Assembly (NCBI RefSeq): GCF_900104355.1
Contig: NZ_FNIY01000004.1
Coordinates: forward strand, 310,001-374,000
Reading direction: 5' to 3'
Length of the DNA: 64,000 bases
Source of the DNA: Phyllobacterium sp. OV277
GTDB lineage: Bacteria; Pseudomonadota; Alphaproteobacteria; Rhizobiales; Rhizobiaceae
Positions 44,146 to 53,802 of the stretch are shown here, piece after piece. Numbering within the stretch: position 1 is the stretch's first letter; each line of letters begins with the position of its first letter. The position numbers were made by a program, and so were the translations under genes. The notes beneath the pieces are model-generated. The model made no database searches and was not told the origin of the DNA. It worked only from the letters and a program-made list of their open reading frames with translations.

Positions 44146-45735
44146 ATGAACCGTCGCGAATTTCTTGCAACCTCATCCATCGTAACTTTGGGTATCGGCC
44201 TCGGCTTGGGGTCAGGCTTACCCGCGCGGGCCGCGGAATCGGAGGCTGTCATTGTGCTTAGCAGCTCGGAAGCTGGAGCACCAAACCAGGATCCTATTCG
44301 CGCCACTTTGCTCAGTCTTGTATCAAATTTGATTTACGATCGCCTCGTCGAGCAGGACGATGACCAGTCCTATCACCCGCATCTCGCAGAATCCTGGGAG
44401 ACAACTACGGATGGCATGAACTGGACGTTTAAGTTGCGCCAGGGAGTTACATTCCACGACGGCGAACCCTTCAATGCGACCACCGTTGTCTGGTGGATAG
44501 GCAAATATAAAGGCAGCGCAAACGAGTACATGACCGCCGCAATCGATCACGTGGAGATTGTTGACGATTACACGGTCCGCTTTGTGATGAAGCGGCCAGA
44601 ACCAAATCTAATCTTCAACCTAGCGCAACAGTTCATGGGAATTCCATCACCGACGTCTTACGAGGCGGCGGGTGACAGTTACGGGGTGACAGAAGCAATC
44701 GGAACTGGTCCGTACAAACTGGAGAGCTTCGTTGTGGGCCAAGAGACAGTGCTTGTCGCCAATGAAGATTATGCCTGGGGCAGCGATCTTTCCGAAAACC
44801 GTGGAGCACCGCACATCAAGCGATTGACGCTGCGCGAAATTCCCGATTCGTCAACAGCCTTTCTGGAACTGAAGACCGGAGGCGTCGGGATGCTCTCGAG
44901 TGTCCCCAACGAGTTCCTGCCGCAGTTGCAAAAGGAAAAACAAGTCGGCTTTCGCAACCTGCCGGGAATTGGCGTTACCTATCTCAACTTCAACAGCCAG
45001 TCCGGCCCCTTCACCGATGTCATCATGCGTCAGGCAACGGCGCTGGCCATCGACCAAAGCGCTGTTCTCAAAAGCGTTTACACCGGCGCGGGACAGGAAG
45101 CACATCAGTTCCTCATCAGTTCTTTGGCAGAGTCGAAAGTCGATCCCCAGTTCGAAATTCGCCATGATCTGGATAAGGCCAAAAAATTGCTCGATCAGGC
45201 GGGTTGGACCGGTGGCAGCGACGGCGTCCGGACAAAGGACAAGAAACGGCTGAGCATCAAACTTTGGACGAGATCCGAAACGGAGTTCAAACGCACAGCT
45301 GAAATTGTTCAAGCCCAACTCAAAGCCTTGGGCATGGAAACCGAGATCGTGACCTTTGACAACACCACGCTGCGTGACCAGCTCCGTAAGGGTGAGCACG
45401 AACTGGTTGTGAGCCATTATGATTGGAACAATGCTGATATCCTCGACTGGTTTTACAGCGCCAAGAACATCCCCTTTCCAAACTCAGCTATGTGGAACGA
45501 CGTGAAATCCGAGGAATTGCACGACATCGCCATGCTCCAGTCGAAAAATTGGGATGAGCGGGTGGCCAATTTCAAAAAGTATCAGGAATATCTGCTGAGC
45601 CAATTCGCGTTCACGCCTCTGCATGAACCGGCGCAGAACACTGCCTACAACAAAGACTTGCTTGAAGTCCCAGAGAGAATTCGCGGTCCACAATTAGGTC
45701 AGCCGACCATTCTTGACATGAAAACCATGCAATAG
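44146..45735 (+). CDS. Solute-binding protein, family 5, with twin-arginine-type signal (529 aa)
   Basis: The N-terminus MNRREFLATSSIVTLGIGLG has the RREFL twin-arginine motif, so export is probably by Tat rather than Sec. The mature part is an SBP_bac_5 domain: LAESWETTTDGMNWTFKLRQ, AIGTGPYKLESFVVGQETVL, DVIMRQATALAIDQSAVLKS. It begins the operon SBP-DppB-DppC-DppD-DppF-hydrolase-M81-oxidase. Unlike three other binding-protein genes in this window it is not followed by a strong stem-loop. The ligand is presumably a peptide. Confidence 0.92.
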   Translation: MNRREFLATSSIVTLGIGLGLGSGLPARAAESEAVIVLSSSEAGAPNQDPIRATLLSLVSNLIYDRLVEQDDDQSYHPHLAESWETTTDGMNWTFKLRQGVTFHDGEPFNATTVVWWIGKYKGSANEYMTAAIDHVEIVDDYTVRFVMKRPEPNLIFNLAQQFMGIPSPTSYEAAGDSYGVTEAIGTGPYKLESFVVGQETVLVANEDYAWGSDLSENRGAPHIKRLTLREIPDSSTAFLELKTGGVGMLSSVPNEFLPQLQKEKQVGFRNLPGIGVTYLNFNSQSGPFTDVIMRQATALAIDQSAVLKSVYTGAGQEAHQFLISSLAESKVDPQFEIRHDLDKAKKLLDQAGWTGGSDGVRTKDKKRLSIKLWTRSETEFKRTAEIVQAQLKALGMETEIVTFDNTTLRDQLRKGEHELVVSHYDWNNADILDWFYSAKNIPFPNSAMWNDVKSEELHDIAMLQSKNWDERVANFKKYQEYLLSQFAFTPLHEPAQNTAYNKDLLEVPERIRGPQLGQPTILDMKTMQ

Positions 45736-45757
45736 CGACGCCAAGCGAGGACGTGAT

Positions 45758-46684
45758 ATGTTTCTGTTCATTCTGAAGCGGCTCATTTTGCTTGTGCCCG
45801 TCTTTTTTGTGGTCTCTGTGGTTGTATTCCTGATTATCCATCTTGTTCCGGGCAACCCTATCGACAATCTCATGCGGGCGGGATCCTCCTCGGCACAGCG
45901 GGTTCAGATTGCTGCAAAATACGGCCTCGATCGCAGCCTCGCCGAGCAGTATTTCGTATGGATGAGCCGACTTGTGACCGGGGATCTTGGCACATCGATC
46001 ATTCAGGGCCGTCCGGTTGGCGCTCTCATCGCCCAGAATCTGCCATATAGTCTGCAATTGGGCGGCGCAGCTCTGCTCTTCTCGGCGCTGACCGGCATCA
46101 CGGCCGGAGTCGTTGCCGCGAGTTTTCACGGTACGCGGCTTGATGATGGTATCAGTGGCCTTATCTTGCTTGGCTCTACGGTACCGAGTTTTTGGCTCGG
46201 CTTGCTACTCATCCTGATCTTTGCCGTGTGGCTTGGCTGGGTACCAATATCGGGTGCACGAGGGTGGACCTCGCTGATCTTGCCGGTCATCGCCGCAGGT
46301 GTTGGCGGTATTGCATTGGTGGCAAGGGTGACGCGCATTGCCATGATCGAGACAGCAAGACAGGATTTCGTGATGCTGCTGCACGCCAAGGGGCTTTCGC
46401 CTTTGGTTATCCAGTTGCGCCATGTCCTGCGCCACGCCTTGGTGCCTGTTGTCACAATCCTTGCTCTACGGATCGGTTGGATCCTTGGAGGAACAGTGAC
46501 CATTGAATATGTCTTCGCACGCCCTGGCCTGGGATCCCTGCTCATTCGCGCACTGAACCAGCGTGATTATCCATTGGTGCAAGCATGTCTTCTGATGCTC
46601 GCCATGGCTGTTATTCTCGGCACTCTCATCGGCGACATCGTTCAAGCCGCAATGGACCCGCGCCAGCGTCAGGCACGGTCATGA
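45758..46684 (+). CDS. Peptide ABC transporter permease, DppB type (308 aa)
   Basis: A DppB-type inner-membrane permease with HLVPGNPIDNLMRAGSSSAQ, SRLVTGDLGTSIIQGRPVG and the EAA region MLLHAKGLSPLVIQLRHVLR. It follows the binding protein after 22 bp. Six spans are visible. Its stop overlaps the DppC start (ATGA). Confidence 0.93.
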   Translation: MFLFILKRLILLVPVFFVVSVVVFLIIHLVPGNPIDNLMRAGSSSAQRVQIAAKYGLDRSLAEQYFVWMSRLVTGDLGTSIIQGRPVGALIAQNLPYSLQLGGAALLFSALTGITAGVVAASFHGTRLDDGISGLILLGSTVPSFWLGLLLILIFAVWLGWVPISGARGWTSLILPVIAAGVGGIALVARVTRIAMIETARQDFVMLLHAKGLSPLVIQLRHVLRHALVPVVTILALRIGWILGGTVTIEYVFARPGLGSLLIRALNQRDYPLVQACLLMLAMAVILGTLIGDIVQAAMDPRQRQARS

Positions 46685-47532
46685 GAACAGTGCGCGCAAT
46701 GCCAATCCTCAAGGCGATGACCTCGGTCAAAGGCAGTGTTGCCGGATTCTATCTTCTGTTTCTCATAGGTAGCGCTCTCTTCGCGCCGTGGTTGTCACCC
46801 TACCCCTACGACCAGCAAGATCTGACCATCATGAACCAGCCGCCTTCGCTCACCCATCTCATGGGGACGGATGAATTTGGACGCGATGTGCTGTCGCGCA
46901 TGATCACCGGTGCCCGCACTTCGCTGTCCGTCAGCGTGACGGCTATAGGCGTTTCCGTGCTCTCCGGCCTTATCCTGGGTGCAGCGTGCGGCTACTTCGG
47001 CGGTGTCCTTGACCGCACCGTCATGATTGCTGTCGACTTGACATGGTCTTTTCCGGAAATCCTGATCGCGCTGATGCTTGTTGCGATCATTGGGCCAGGA
47101 TTACAGGGGGTCGTGCTCGCTATCGCCATCGCCTACCTTGCGCAGTTCACCCGGCTGACGCGTACGCAGGTCATGGTGTTGAAAGGCGAGACCTTTATCG
47201 AGGCGACCGTCAATCTGGGCGCTGGCCATACCCATATCCTGTTTGCGCACCTCTTGCCGAATGCGCTGGCGCCGGTATTGGTTGCCGCAATGCTGGCCAC
47301 AGGCGATGCCATTATCCTCGAAGCGACTTTGGGCTTCTTTGGTCTGGGAGCTCAACCGCCCACACCAAGTTGGGGGGCAATGATGAGTTCGGGCACAGCT
47401 CAACTCTTCATTGCGCCTTGGGTGATATTGCTGCCCGGTCTTGCCGTGGCTCTGACAGTCATCTTCCTCAACCTGTTCGGCGACGCGATCATCACCGCGC
47501 TGGATATCCGCACAAAATTAAGGGAGGCCTGA
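46681..47532 (+). CDS. Peptide ABC transporter permease, DppC type
   Basis: FAPWLSPYPYDQQDLTIMNQ and MGTDEFGRDVLSRMITGART are typical for DppC, with the coupling loop EATVNLGAGHTHILFAHLLP and GLGAQPPTPSWGAMMSSGTA. The start at 46681 overlaps the DppB stop by 4 bp; the upstream frame to 46585 lies within DppB and is not used. Confidence 0.93.
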   Translation: MRTVRAMPILKAMTSVKGSVAGFYLLFLIGSALFAPWLSPYPYDQQDLTIMNQPPSLTHLMGTDEFGRDVLSRMITGARTSLSVSVTAIGVSVLSGLILGAACGYFGGVLDRTVMIAVDLTWSFPEILIALMLVAIIGPGLQGVVLAIAIAYLAQFTRLTRTQVMVLKGETFIEATVNLGAGHTHILFAHLLPNALAPVLVAAMLATGDAIILEATLGFFGLGAQPPTPSWGAMMSSGTAQLFIAPWVILLPGLAVALTVIFLNLFGDAIITALDIRTKLREA

Positions 47533-47534
47533 TT

Positions 47535-48488
47535 ATGCTTTTGACTGTGGAAAAGCTTGAGATCGCGTTCGGAGTGTTTTCTCCGGTCGACGATGTCACC
47601 TTCAGTATTGACCGGGGGGAAATCCTCGGCATTGTCGGAGAATCGGGCTCGGGCAAGTCGTTGACAGCGACAGCCATTATGGGGCTTCTATCACGCATCG
47701 GCGGGCAGATCGTAGCGGGCCGTATCTGCTTCGACGGCGCTGAGCTCGTAGCACTGCCAGAGCGACAGTTGCGACGGTATCGCGGCGGGCGTATCGCACT
47801 CATCACTCAAAATCCGATGACATCACTTGATGCGATGATGCGGGTCGGACCGCAGATCGATCAAGCAGCACGACTGCATCTGGGACTCGATCGCTGCGCC
47901 GCACGAACACGAAGCCTGGAACTGATGGCTGATCTTCGGATTCCCGACCCGGCTTTGGTCTACGGCCTCTACCCACACCAGCTCTCCGGCGGCATGAAAC
48001 AGCGGATCGTGATTGCCATGGCTTTGGCAGGAGATCCCGAACTTCTGGTTGCAGACGAACCAACCACCGCACTTGATGTAACGGTTCAGGCACAGATTAT
48101 TCAAATCCTTGTCGAGTTGGTAAAGCGTAGAGGATTAGCCATGATCCTCATTACCCACGATATGGGCGTCGTTGCCCAGACTTGCGATCGGGTTGCGGTG
48201 ATGTATTGCGGCCGTGTCATCGAACAAGCACAAGTCAATGCAATTTTCGAAGACGCCCGCCACCCTTATACCCAAGCGTTGATCCGCTGTATCCCCCGTC
48301 GGACCATGACACGCGGCAGCATGCAACCCATTCCCGGCATGGTCCCCAACGTGGCAGATCAACCCATCGGCTGCCGCTACAATCCGCGTTGTCCGCGCGT
48401 TGCAGATAACTGCCTTACAGAAATTCCCGGACTTCGTATCGACACCGGCGATCATGGCGTTGCCTGTCACATGGCGGATGTAGCATGA
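47535..48488 (+). CDS. Peptide ABC transporter ATP-binding protein, DppD type
   Basis: Walker [10 protein letters not shown], signature LSGGMKQR, Walker [13 protein letters not shown], switch ITHDMGV and C-terminal [14 protein letters not shown] with an [12 protein letters not shown] tail. The start [13 protein letters not shown] at 47535 has GGGAGG upstream; the same frame runs back into dppC but without homology. Overlaps the DppF gene by 4 bp. Confidence 0.93.
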   Translation: MLLTVEKLEIAFGVFSPVDDVTFSIDRGEILGIVGESGSGKSLTATAIMGLLSRIGGQIVAGRICFDGAELVALPERQLRRYRGGRIALITQNPMTSLDAMMRVGPQIDQAARLHLGLDRCAARTRSLELMADLRIPDPALVYGLYPHQLSGGMKQRIVIAMALAGDPELLVADEPTTALDVTVQAQIIQILVELVKRRGLAMILITHDMGVVAQTCDRVAVMYCGRVIEQAQVNAIFEDARHPYTQALIRCIPRRTMTRGSMQPIPGMVPNVADQPIGCRYNPRCPRVADNCLTEIPGLRIDTGDHGVACHMADVA

Positions 48489-49492
48489 GCGACCTTCTTG
48501 TTGTTGATCACCTCAGCCGACGCTTCACGAATGCGGGACTGTTTCAAAAACGTCAAGTTTTTCATGCCGTCAGTGACGTTTCCTTCACCCTTGCGCGCGG
48601 GCAGATCGTTGGCGTTGTAGGCGAATCCGGCTGCGGCAAGTCCACGTTGGCGCGTCTGGTTTTGAGATTGATCCAATCAAGCGAAGGATCGGTTCAATTC
48701 GATGGTTTGGATATGGCAACACTGTCGCGGCGAGATTTGCGCCGCTTGCGGCAACGTATGCAGCTTGTGTTTCAGGATCCCTATTCCGCCATCGACCCGC
48801 GATACCGGGTACGCGATGCACTTCTGGAGCCATTCAAAGTTCAGGGGATAAAACTCAAATCCGCGGATGCAACAGTAGCATCACTGCTTGAGATGGTAGG
48901 GTTAAACCCGACATTGACGAATAGCTACCCTCACCAATTATCTGGTGGACAAAAACAGCGCATCGGCATCGCACGTGCCCTTGCGCTTAACCCCTCTCTG
49001 GTCGTCCTTGATGAGCCTACTGCATCACTTGACGTCTCGGTGCAGGCGCAAATTATTGCGTTGCTCAACCGTCTACGCGAGTCGCTTGGCCTGACCTATC
49101 TGTTCATTTCGCACGATCTTGGTCTGGTACGGTACTTTTGCGACAAAATCCTGGTGATGTATCTTGGCCGCATTGTTGAAATCATGCCGAGTGACGCGTT
49201 GCCCGCGCATCCCTATACGCGCGCATTGCTTGACAGCACCTTTGAGCCGGACCCGCGTCAACGACGTACGATCACGCGGCTTTCAGGGGAAATCCCCAGT
49301 GGTTACAACCCGCCAGCCGGGTGCGCTTTCGCCGCGCGTTGCCCCCGCGTCTCCGACCTTTGCCGCTCATCTCTGCCATCGCTTGAAGTGATCACATCTC
49401 ATCATCAAGCGGCCTGCCACCACCCGCTGTTGGAAGATATGGCAACCGGGGTCGCGCAACGGGCGCACCCACACGAGATTGCTGTTCCGTAG
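48485..49492 (+). CDS. Peptide ABC transporter ATP-binding protein, DppF type (335 aa)
   Basis: Walker A GESGCGKST, signature LSGGQKQR, Walker B LVVLDEPTASLD, switch FISHDLGL and a C-terminal CAFAARCPRVSDLC cluster. It completes the second DppBCDF transporter. The serine-hydrolase gene follows after 44 bp. Confidence 0.93.
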   Translation: MSDLLVVDHLSRRFTNAGLFQKRQVFHAVSDVSFTLARGQIVGVVGESGCGKSTLARLVLRLIQSSEGSVQFDGLDMATLSRRDLRRLRQRMQLVFQDPYSAIDPRYRVRDALLEPFKVQGIKLKSADATVASLLEMVGLNPTLTNSYPHQLSGGQKQRIGIARALALNPSLVVLDEPTASLDVSVQAQIIALLNRLRESLGLTYLFISHDLGLVRYFCDKILVMYLGRIVEIMPSDALPAHPYTRALLDSTFEPDPRQRRTITRLSGEIPSGYNPPAGCAFAARCPRVSDLCRSSLPSLEVITSHHQAACHHPLLEDMATGVAQRAHPHEIAVP

Positions 49493-49536
49493 TCAGGTCC
49501 ACCCGAGCTGTTGCATATTTTATGGAGGAAAGTGCT

Positions 49537-50907
49537 GTGAGTTTCGTTACCGCGTTGAATGATTACCTTGTTTCGGAGATTGATCGCCAGCAGATTCCGG
49601 GCCTTGGGGTCGCGGTTGTCCATCACGGACAGATCGTGCGCCTTTCGGGCTACGGCCTGGCGAATATCGAACACAAGGTCCCTGTTACGCCCGATACCAT
49701 TTTCCAGTCGGGATCAACCGCCAAGATGTTTACCGCCACTGCAATTTTGCTGTTGTCCCAAGATGGCCGTATTGATCTTGACCATCCGCTCACCCGCTAT
49801 ATCCCTGAAGGACCCGCCACTTGGGCCGATATTACCATTCGCCAGATGCTTTCGATGATGAGCGGCTTGGGCAACTTCCGGGAAGTCTTCGCACCAACCC
49901 CTATTGATGACGGTGTCGTTCCAATCAATATATGGCAGGATTACAACAGTGATCAGTTGATTGCACTGGCGGCCTTGTCGCCTCTCATCTTTCAGCCCGG
50001 CGAAAGTTATCAGTACAGTAATATCGGTTACGTCTTGGCGGGGATCATTATTGAGCGCATCACCGGCCAGCCGTACTACGAGTTGTTAAAGGATCGCGTG
50101 TTCCGGCCAATTGGCATGACCACTGCTCGCGAAGCCAGTTGGTTCAATATTGTACCAAACCGCGCGGCTGGTCATAGTATCGAAACCGGTGAACTAACTA
50201 GCAGACATTGGACTGCGCCAACGCTTCTTCGCACAGCGGACGGTGGGCTCTATTTTTCACCACGCGATATTGCCCATTGGTTGATCGAACTGGAGTCGCC
50301 ACGCGTTCTGTCTCCTGAACTCTTATCAATCATGTTCGAAGCGAGCCTGTTGAAAAATGGTCATACCGCCTTCAACAATTATGCCCTGGGTTGGGAAAAT
50401 GCTGAAATTCGCGGCCATCACAAAATCAGACACGGCGGCACTTGGGACGGGTTTCGGGCAGAGATTGCCCGCTTTCCAGCGCAGGGTGTTTCAGTCGCTG
50501 TTTTGGCAAACCTTCAGGAAGCTCGTGTCGCTCATATTGCCCAGACCATTGCCGGGTATGTTGATCCAACCTTGGCTCCCTATGCACCGATAGAAGATAC
50601 CAATCAGGCGTCAACGATTACCGATCGCATCCTGCTGCGCACGATACTGACCGGCCGCGCCGCGCCAGAAGCCTTCACGGCGGAAGCTTGGGATTCCTGG
50701 TCAGGCAATGGATGGTTCGACCAGCTTATTGCAAGCGGGGGCGTGAGCTGCACGAACAGTTCACTTCAATTGATCGAGCATGGTTGCGACCCTCGCGAAA
50801 GCGTCCGCCATTACAGCCTACCAACCGAATACGCCTATCATATGCATTGGTTTGTTCGCCGCGATGACGATGGACGGGTAAGTGAAATGCGCTTTAGCAG
50901 AACGTAA
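49537..50907 (+). CDS. Serine hydrolase of the beta-lactamase / D-aminopeptidase (PBP-like) family, GTG start
   Basis: Class-C beta-lactamase fold motifs: SxxK as S60-T-A-K63 (FQSGSTAKMF), YxN as YSN in ESYQYSNIGYVLAG, and HGG in KIRHGGTWDGF. No signal peptide is seen, so it is probably cytoplasmic, as for D-aminopeptidases and esterases of this family. A GTG start at 49537 is preferred, with GGAGGA 7 bp upstream; the ATG at 49522 lacks a site. Lying between the transporter and an M81 peptidase, it plausibly cleaves imported D-residue peptides or amides. Confidence 0.87.
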   Translation: MSFVTALNDYLVSEIDRQQIPGLGVAVVHHGQIVRLSGYGLANIEHKVPVTPDTIFQSGSTAKMFTATAILLLSQDGRIDLDHPLTRYIPEGPATWADITIRQMLSMMSGLGNFREVFAPTPIDDGVVPINIWQDYNSDQLIALAALSPLIFQPGESYQYSNIGYVLAGIIIERITGQPYYELLKDRVFRPIGMTTAREASWFNIVPNRAAGHSIETGELTSRHWTAPTLLRTADGGLYFSPRDIAHWLIELESPRVLSPELLSIMFEASLLKNGHTAFNNYALGWENAEIRGHHKIRHGGTWDGFRAEIARFPAQGVSVAVLANLQEARVAHIAQTIAGYVDPTLAPYAPIEDTNQASTITDRILLRTILTGRAAPEAFTAEAWDSWSGNGWFDQLIASGGVSCTNSSLQLIEHGCDPRESVRHYSLPTEYAYHMHWFVRRDDDGRVSEMRFSRT

Positions 50908-50989
50908 TTGGCACGCACATTCGCGCGCCAGCCATCTGACCATCTTACCATTTTGAACTCAACACCAAACAACTCTTGGAGGAGACCCT

Positions 50990-52480
50990 ATGACCTTTCG
51001 CGTCCTGACTGCCGAATTCGCGCACGAGACTAACACTTTCAACGTTCGAAAAACCGATTATGAGGCCTTCGAGGTAGAAGGTGTTCTTTTCGGTGAAGCC
51101 GCCATTCTTGCGCGGGGCGAAGCCAATACGGAGATTGCAGGCTTTATGGATATCGCTCGCAAATTCCACTGGAAGACGGAGCACGTTGTAAGTGCTTCAG
51201 CCGAACCCGCGGGACCGGTGACGCGCGATGCTTTCGACCGCATCGGCGGTGCTATAGTGCGAGCTGCCATGGCAAGAAAAGACAATCTGGACGGCATTTT
51301 ACTCGGCCTGCATGGCGCTATGGTGACTGATTTCGCACCTGATGGCGAGGGGGAACTATTGGCCCGGTTGCGCGCTGTGGTCGGACCGGATTTGCCTATC
51401 GCCGTTACCCTGGATCCCCATGCCAACGTCACGGCAAAGATGTGCGAGCATGCCAACATTCTGATTTCGTTCAAGACCTATCCGCATATCGACATGCGCG
51501 ATATTGCCCAGCATGCGGGGGATTTGCTTCATCGCACCATGATGGGCGAAATCCAGCCTAAGACATTTCTCGTCCGCCGGCCGATGCTTGAGGAAGCCAA
51601 TGCGGGACGAACAGACGTCGGACCAATGGTTGACTGGATTGACGCAGCCCGCGCTCATGAACAGACACCCGGCGCGCTTGCGGTCAGCATCAACGGCGCT
51701 TTCCCCAACGCGGACATCCCTGAAGTTGGCCCGACAGTGCTTGTTACATATCATGGCGAACTTGCTCCACATCAGCGTTTCGCCGAGAGCATTGCTGACC
51801 AGATATGGGAAAACCGTTTCGACGTATTGAATACCTTTTATACCGTGGATGAGGCCGCTGAAATTGCCCTGCACTATCGCGGCGACCGTCCAATGATTAT
51901 CGCCGACTATGCTGATAATCCCGGCGCGGGCGGTTATGGCGACGCAACAACATTGCTTGGCAGCCTTCTGAAGGTTGGCGTTGGCGAAGCATGTTTCGGC
52001 CCGATCGTTGATCCTGAAACCGTTCGCCTGCTCCACAACGCAACAGTTGGCGATACCGTTCAGATTTCACTCGGAGGCAAGACGGACCCGCGCTTTGGTG
52101 GCGGTCCCCTGCAAGTGAAAGCCAAATTGCTTCACCTCAGTGATGGCAGACTGATTGGCGATGGACCACAACTGGGCGGCCTGGCCTTCACCTTCGGCCT
52201 AACCGCTGTCGTCCAGATCAACGGTATCAGCGTCCTTGTCGTCACTGAGCCCTCCCAGATGCGTGATCTGCAGCAATTTCGCGCTTTCGGTATCGATCCC
52301 AGCGCTCATCGTGTGGTGGGCTTAAAATCAATGCAGCATTTCCGGGCAGCCTTCGAACCCATAGCTGGCAAAATTATTGTCTGCGACAGCGGTGCTCTGT
52401 GCACAATGGACTACGGAAAAATGCCGTATCGCAACGTTCCTCGCCCGATCTTTCCGCTCGACCGCGACATGACGATCTGA
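50990..52480 (+). CDS. M81-family (MlrC-type) metallopeptidase (496 aa)
   Basis: The MlrC N-terminus is present as VLTAEFAHETNTFNVRKTDY, with LGLHGAMVTDFAPDGEGELL, AVTLDPHANVTAKM and FKTYPHIDMRDIA as metal-site motifs. The C-terminal domain shows IADYADNPGAGGYGDATTL and KSMQHFRAAFEPIAGK. It differs clearly from the M81 protein at 32520 (whose first motif is LDTETNTF), so the two are distant paralogs rather than a recent duplication. GGAGGAG lies upstream of the ATG. It is co-directional with the serine hydrolase and the oxidase that follows 13 bp later. Confidence 0.91.
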   Translation: MTFRVLTAEFAHETNTFNVRKTDYEAFEVEGVLFGEAAILARGEANTEIAGFMDIARKFHWKTEHVVSASAEPAGPVTRDAFDRIGGAIVRAAMARKDNLDGILLGLHGAMVTDFAPDGEGELLARLRAVVGPDLPIAVTLDPHANVTAKMCEHANILISFKTYPHIDMRDIAQHAGDLLHRTMMGEIQPKTFLVRRPMLEEANAGRTDVGPMVDWIDAARAHEQTPGALAVSINGAFPNADIPEVGPTVLVTYHGELAPHQRFAESIADQIWENRFDVLNTFYTVDEAAEIALHYRGDRPMIIADYADNPGAGGYGDATTLLGSLLKVGVGEACFGPIVDPETVRLLHNATVGDTVQISLGGKTDPRFGGGPLQVKAKLLHLSDGRLIGDGPQLGGLAFTFGLTAVVQINGISVLVVTEPSQMRDLQQFRAFGIDPSAHRVVGLKSMQHFRAAFEPIAGKIIVCDSGALCTMDYGKMPYRNVPRPIFPLDRDMTI

Positions 52481-52493
52481 CCTGTCAGGATAC

Positions 52494-53762
52494 GTGATGT
52501 CTCAGGTTGAAAAAAACGAAGAAGTGATCGTTCTGGGCGCCGGCATTGTCGGCGTCTCGGTGGCGTTACACCTGCAGCAGCGTGGACGGACGGTGATGTT
52601 GGTAGACCGACGGGGCGCCGGCGAAGAAACCAGCTATGGCAATGCGGGCTTGATCGAGCGGTCGAGCGTCATCCCCTACGGTGTCCCACGCGACCTTTCG
52701 ACTCTGCTGCGATATGGGTTGAACCGTTCTGCAGATGTACATTTCGATTGGCGCGGCCTGCCGCGCATTGCGCCTTGGCTTTGGCGCTTCTGGCGCGAAT
52801 CCGCTCCAAATCCGCTAGCACGTGCGGCAGTTGATATGTGGCCTCTGATCGAACGCTCAGTCACCGAGCACGAGATACTGATGTCCCAGGCAGGTGTGTT
52901 GCAGCAGTTGCGTAAAACCGGCTGGATTGAAGCTTATCGCGATAAAAGAACATTCGAACGGGCGCGCAACGTTGCTGAGACGCTCCATCGGTTTGGCCTA
53001 AACTATGACGTACTTGACACGAAGGCACTTCAGCAACGCGAACCTCATTTTTCCAACGTTCTTACCGGCGCCATACATTGGCTTGACGCAGCCACCGTGC
53101 CCGACCCTGGTGGTATCGTGAAAGCTTTTGCCACCCTGTTCATAAACCGCGGCGGTTTGTTTCTAAATGGCGACGCTGGCGATCTCAAACAAACAGGCAG
53201 TGGGTGGAGTATGCCCACAGCCAGCGGCAAAGTGGAGGCGCCTGAAGTCGTGGTCGCGTTGGGACCGTGGTCTGATACGGTGTTCCGGCCACTCGGCTAT
53301 AAGATTCCACTTCTCATGAAACGCGGCTACCATGTTCATTTTGATACCAAGGCCAATATTTCACTCAACCACCCTCTCGTTGACGTTGACGGTGGCTTTC
53401 TGCTTGCACCGATGAGTCAGGGAATTCGATTGACGACGGGCATCGAATTTGCTCGGCGCGACAGCCTACCAACGCCAATCCAGCTTGATCGAACTGAACC
53501 ATTCGCAAGGCAAATTCTTCCACTCGGACATCGCATTGAAACTACGCCTTGGATGGGTTCACGTCCGTGTCTTCCGGACATGCGTCCTGTCATTGGCCGC
53601 GGCGCACGACATAAGGGACTTTGGTTTGCGTTTGGCCACAATCATCATGGCTTCACGCTCGGTCCGGTGACGGGACGATTACTGGCCGAGATGATCACGG
53701 GCGAGAATACGTTTACAGATCCAGCGCCTTACGCATCCACTCGTTTCACGGGCTCGTTGTAA
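52494..53762 (+). CDS. FAD-dependent D-amino-acid dehydrogenase-like oxidoreductase (422 aa)
   Basis: VIVLGAGIVGVSVALHLQQR is the FAD dinucleotide motif, followed by VDRRGAGEETSYGNAGLIER, the signature of DadA-type D-amino-acid dehydrogenases. The C-terminus has GSRPCLPDMRPVIGRGARHK and LWFAFGHNHHGFTLGPVTGR. DadA-like enzymes oxidise D-amino acids at the membrane. It is the last gene of the module-2 operon, 13 bp after the M81 peptidase, and would oxidise D-amino acids released from imported peptides. Confidence 0.91.
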   Translation: MMSQVEKNEEVIVLGAGIVGVSVALHLQQRGRTVMLVDRRGAGEETSYGNAGLIERSSVIPYGVPRDLSTLLRYGLNRSADVHFDWRGLPRIAPWLWRFWRESAPNPLARAAVDMWPLIERSVTEHEILMSQAGVLQQLRKTGWIEAYRDKRTFERARNVAETLHRFGLNYDVLDTKALQQREPHFSNVLTGAIHWLDAATVPDPGGIVKAFATLFINRGGLFLNGDAGDLKQTGSGWSMPTASGKVEAPEVVVALGPWSDTVFRPLGYKIPLLMKRGYHVHFDTKANISLNHPLVDVDGGFLLAPMSQGIRLTTGIEFARRDSLPTPIQLDRTEPFARQILPLGHRIETTPWMGSRPCLPDMRPVIGRGARHKGLWFAFGHNHHGFTLGPVTGRLLAEMITGENTFTDPAPYASTRFTGSL

Positions 53763-53802
53763 AGTTGCTTGCGGGAGGGCGAAATGACACCTAGGGGTTT
53801 AC

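Noticed and set aside
47043-47534. An N-terminal extension of the DppD gene through the DppC gene
   Set aside because: The extension is an overlapping frame of DppC; the ATG at 47535 gives the normal ATPase N-terminus and has a ribosome binding site.
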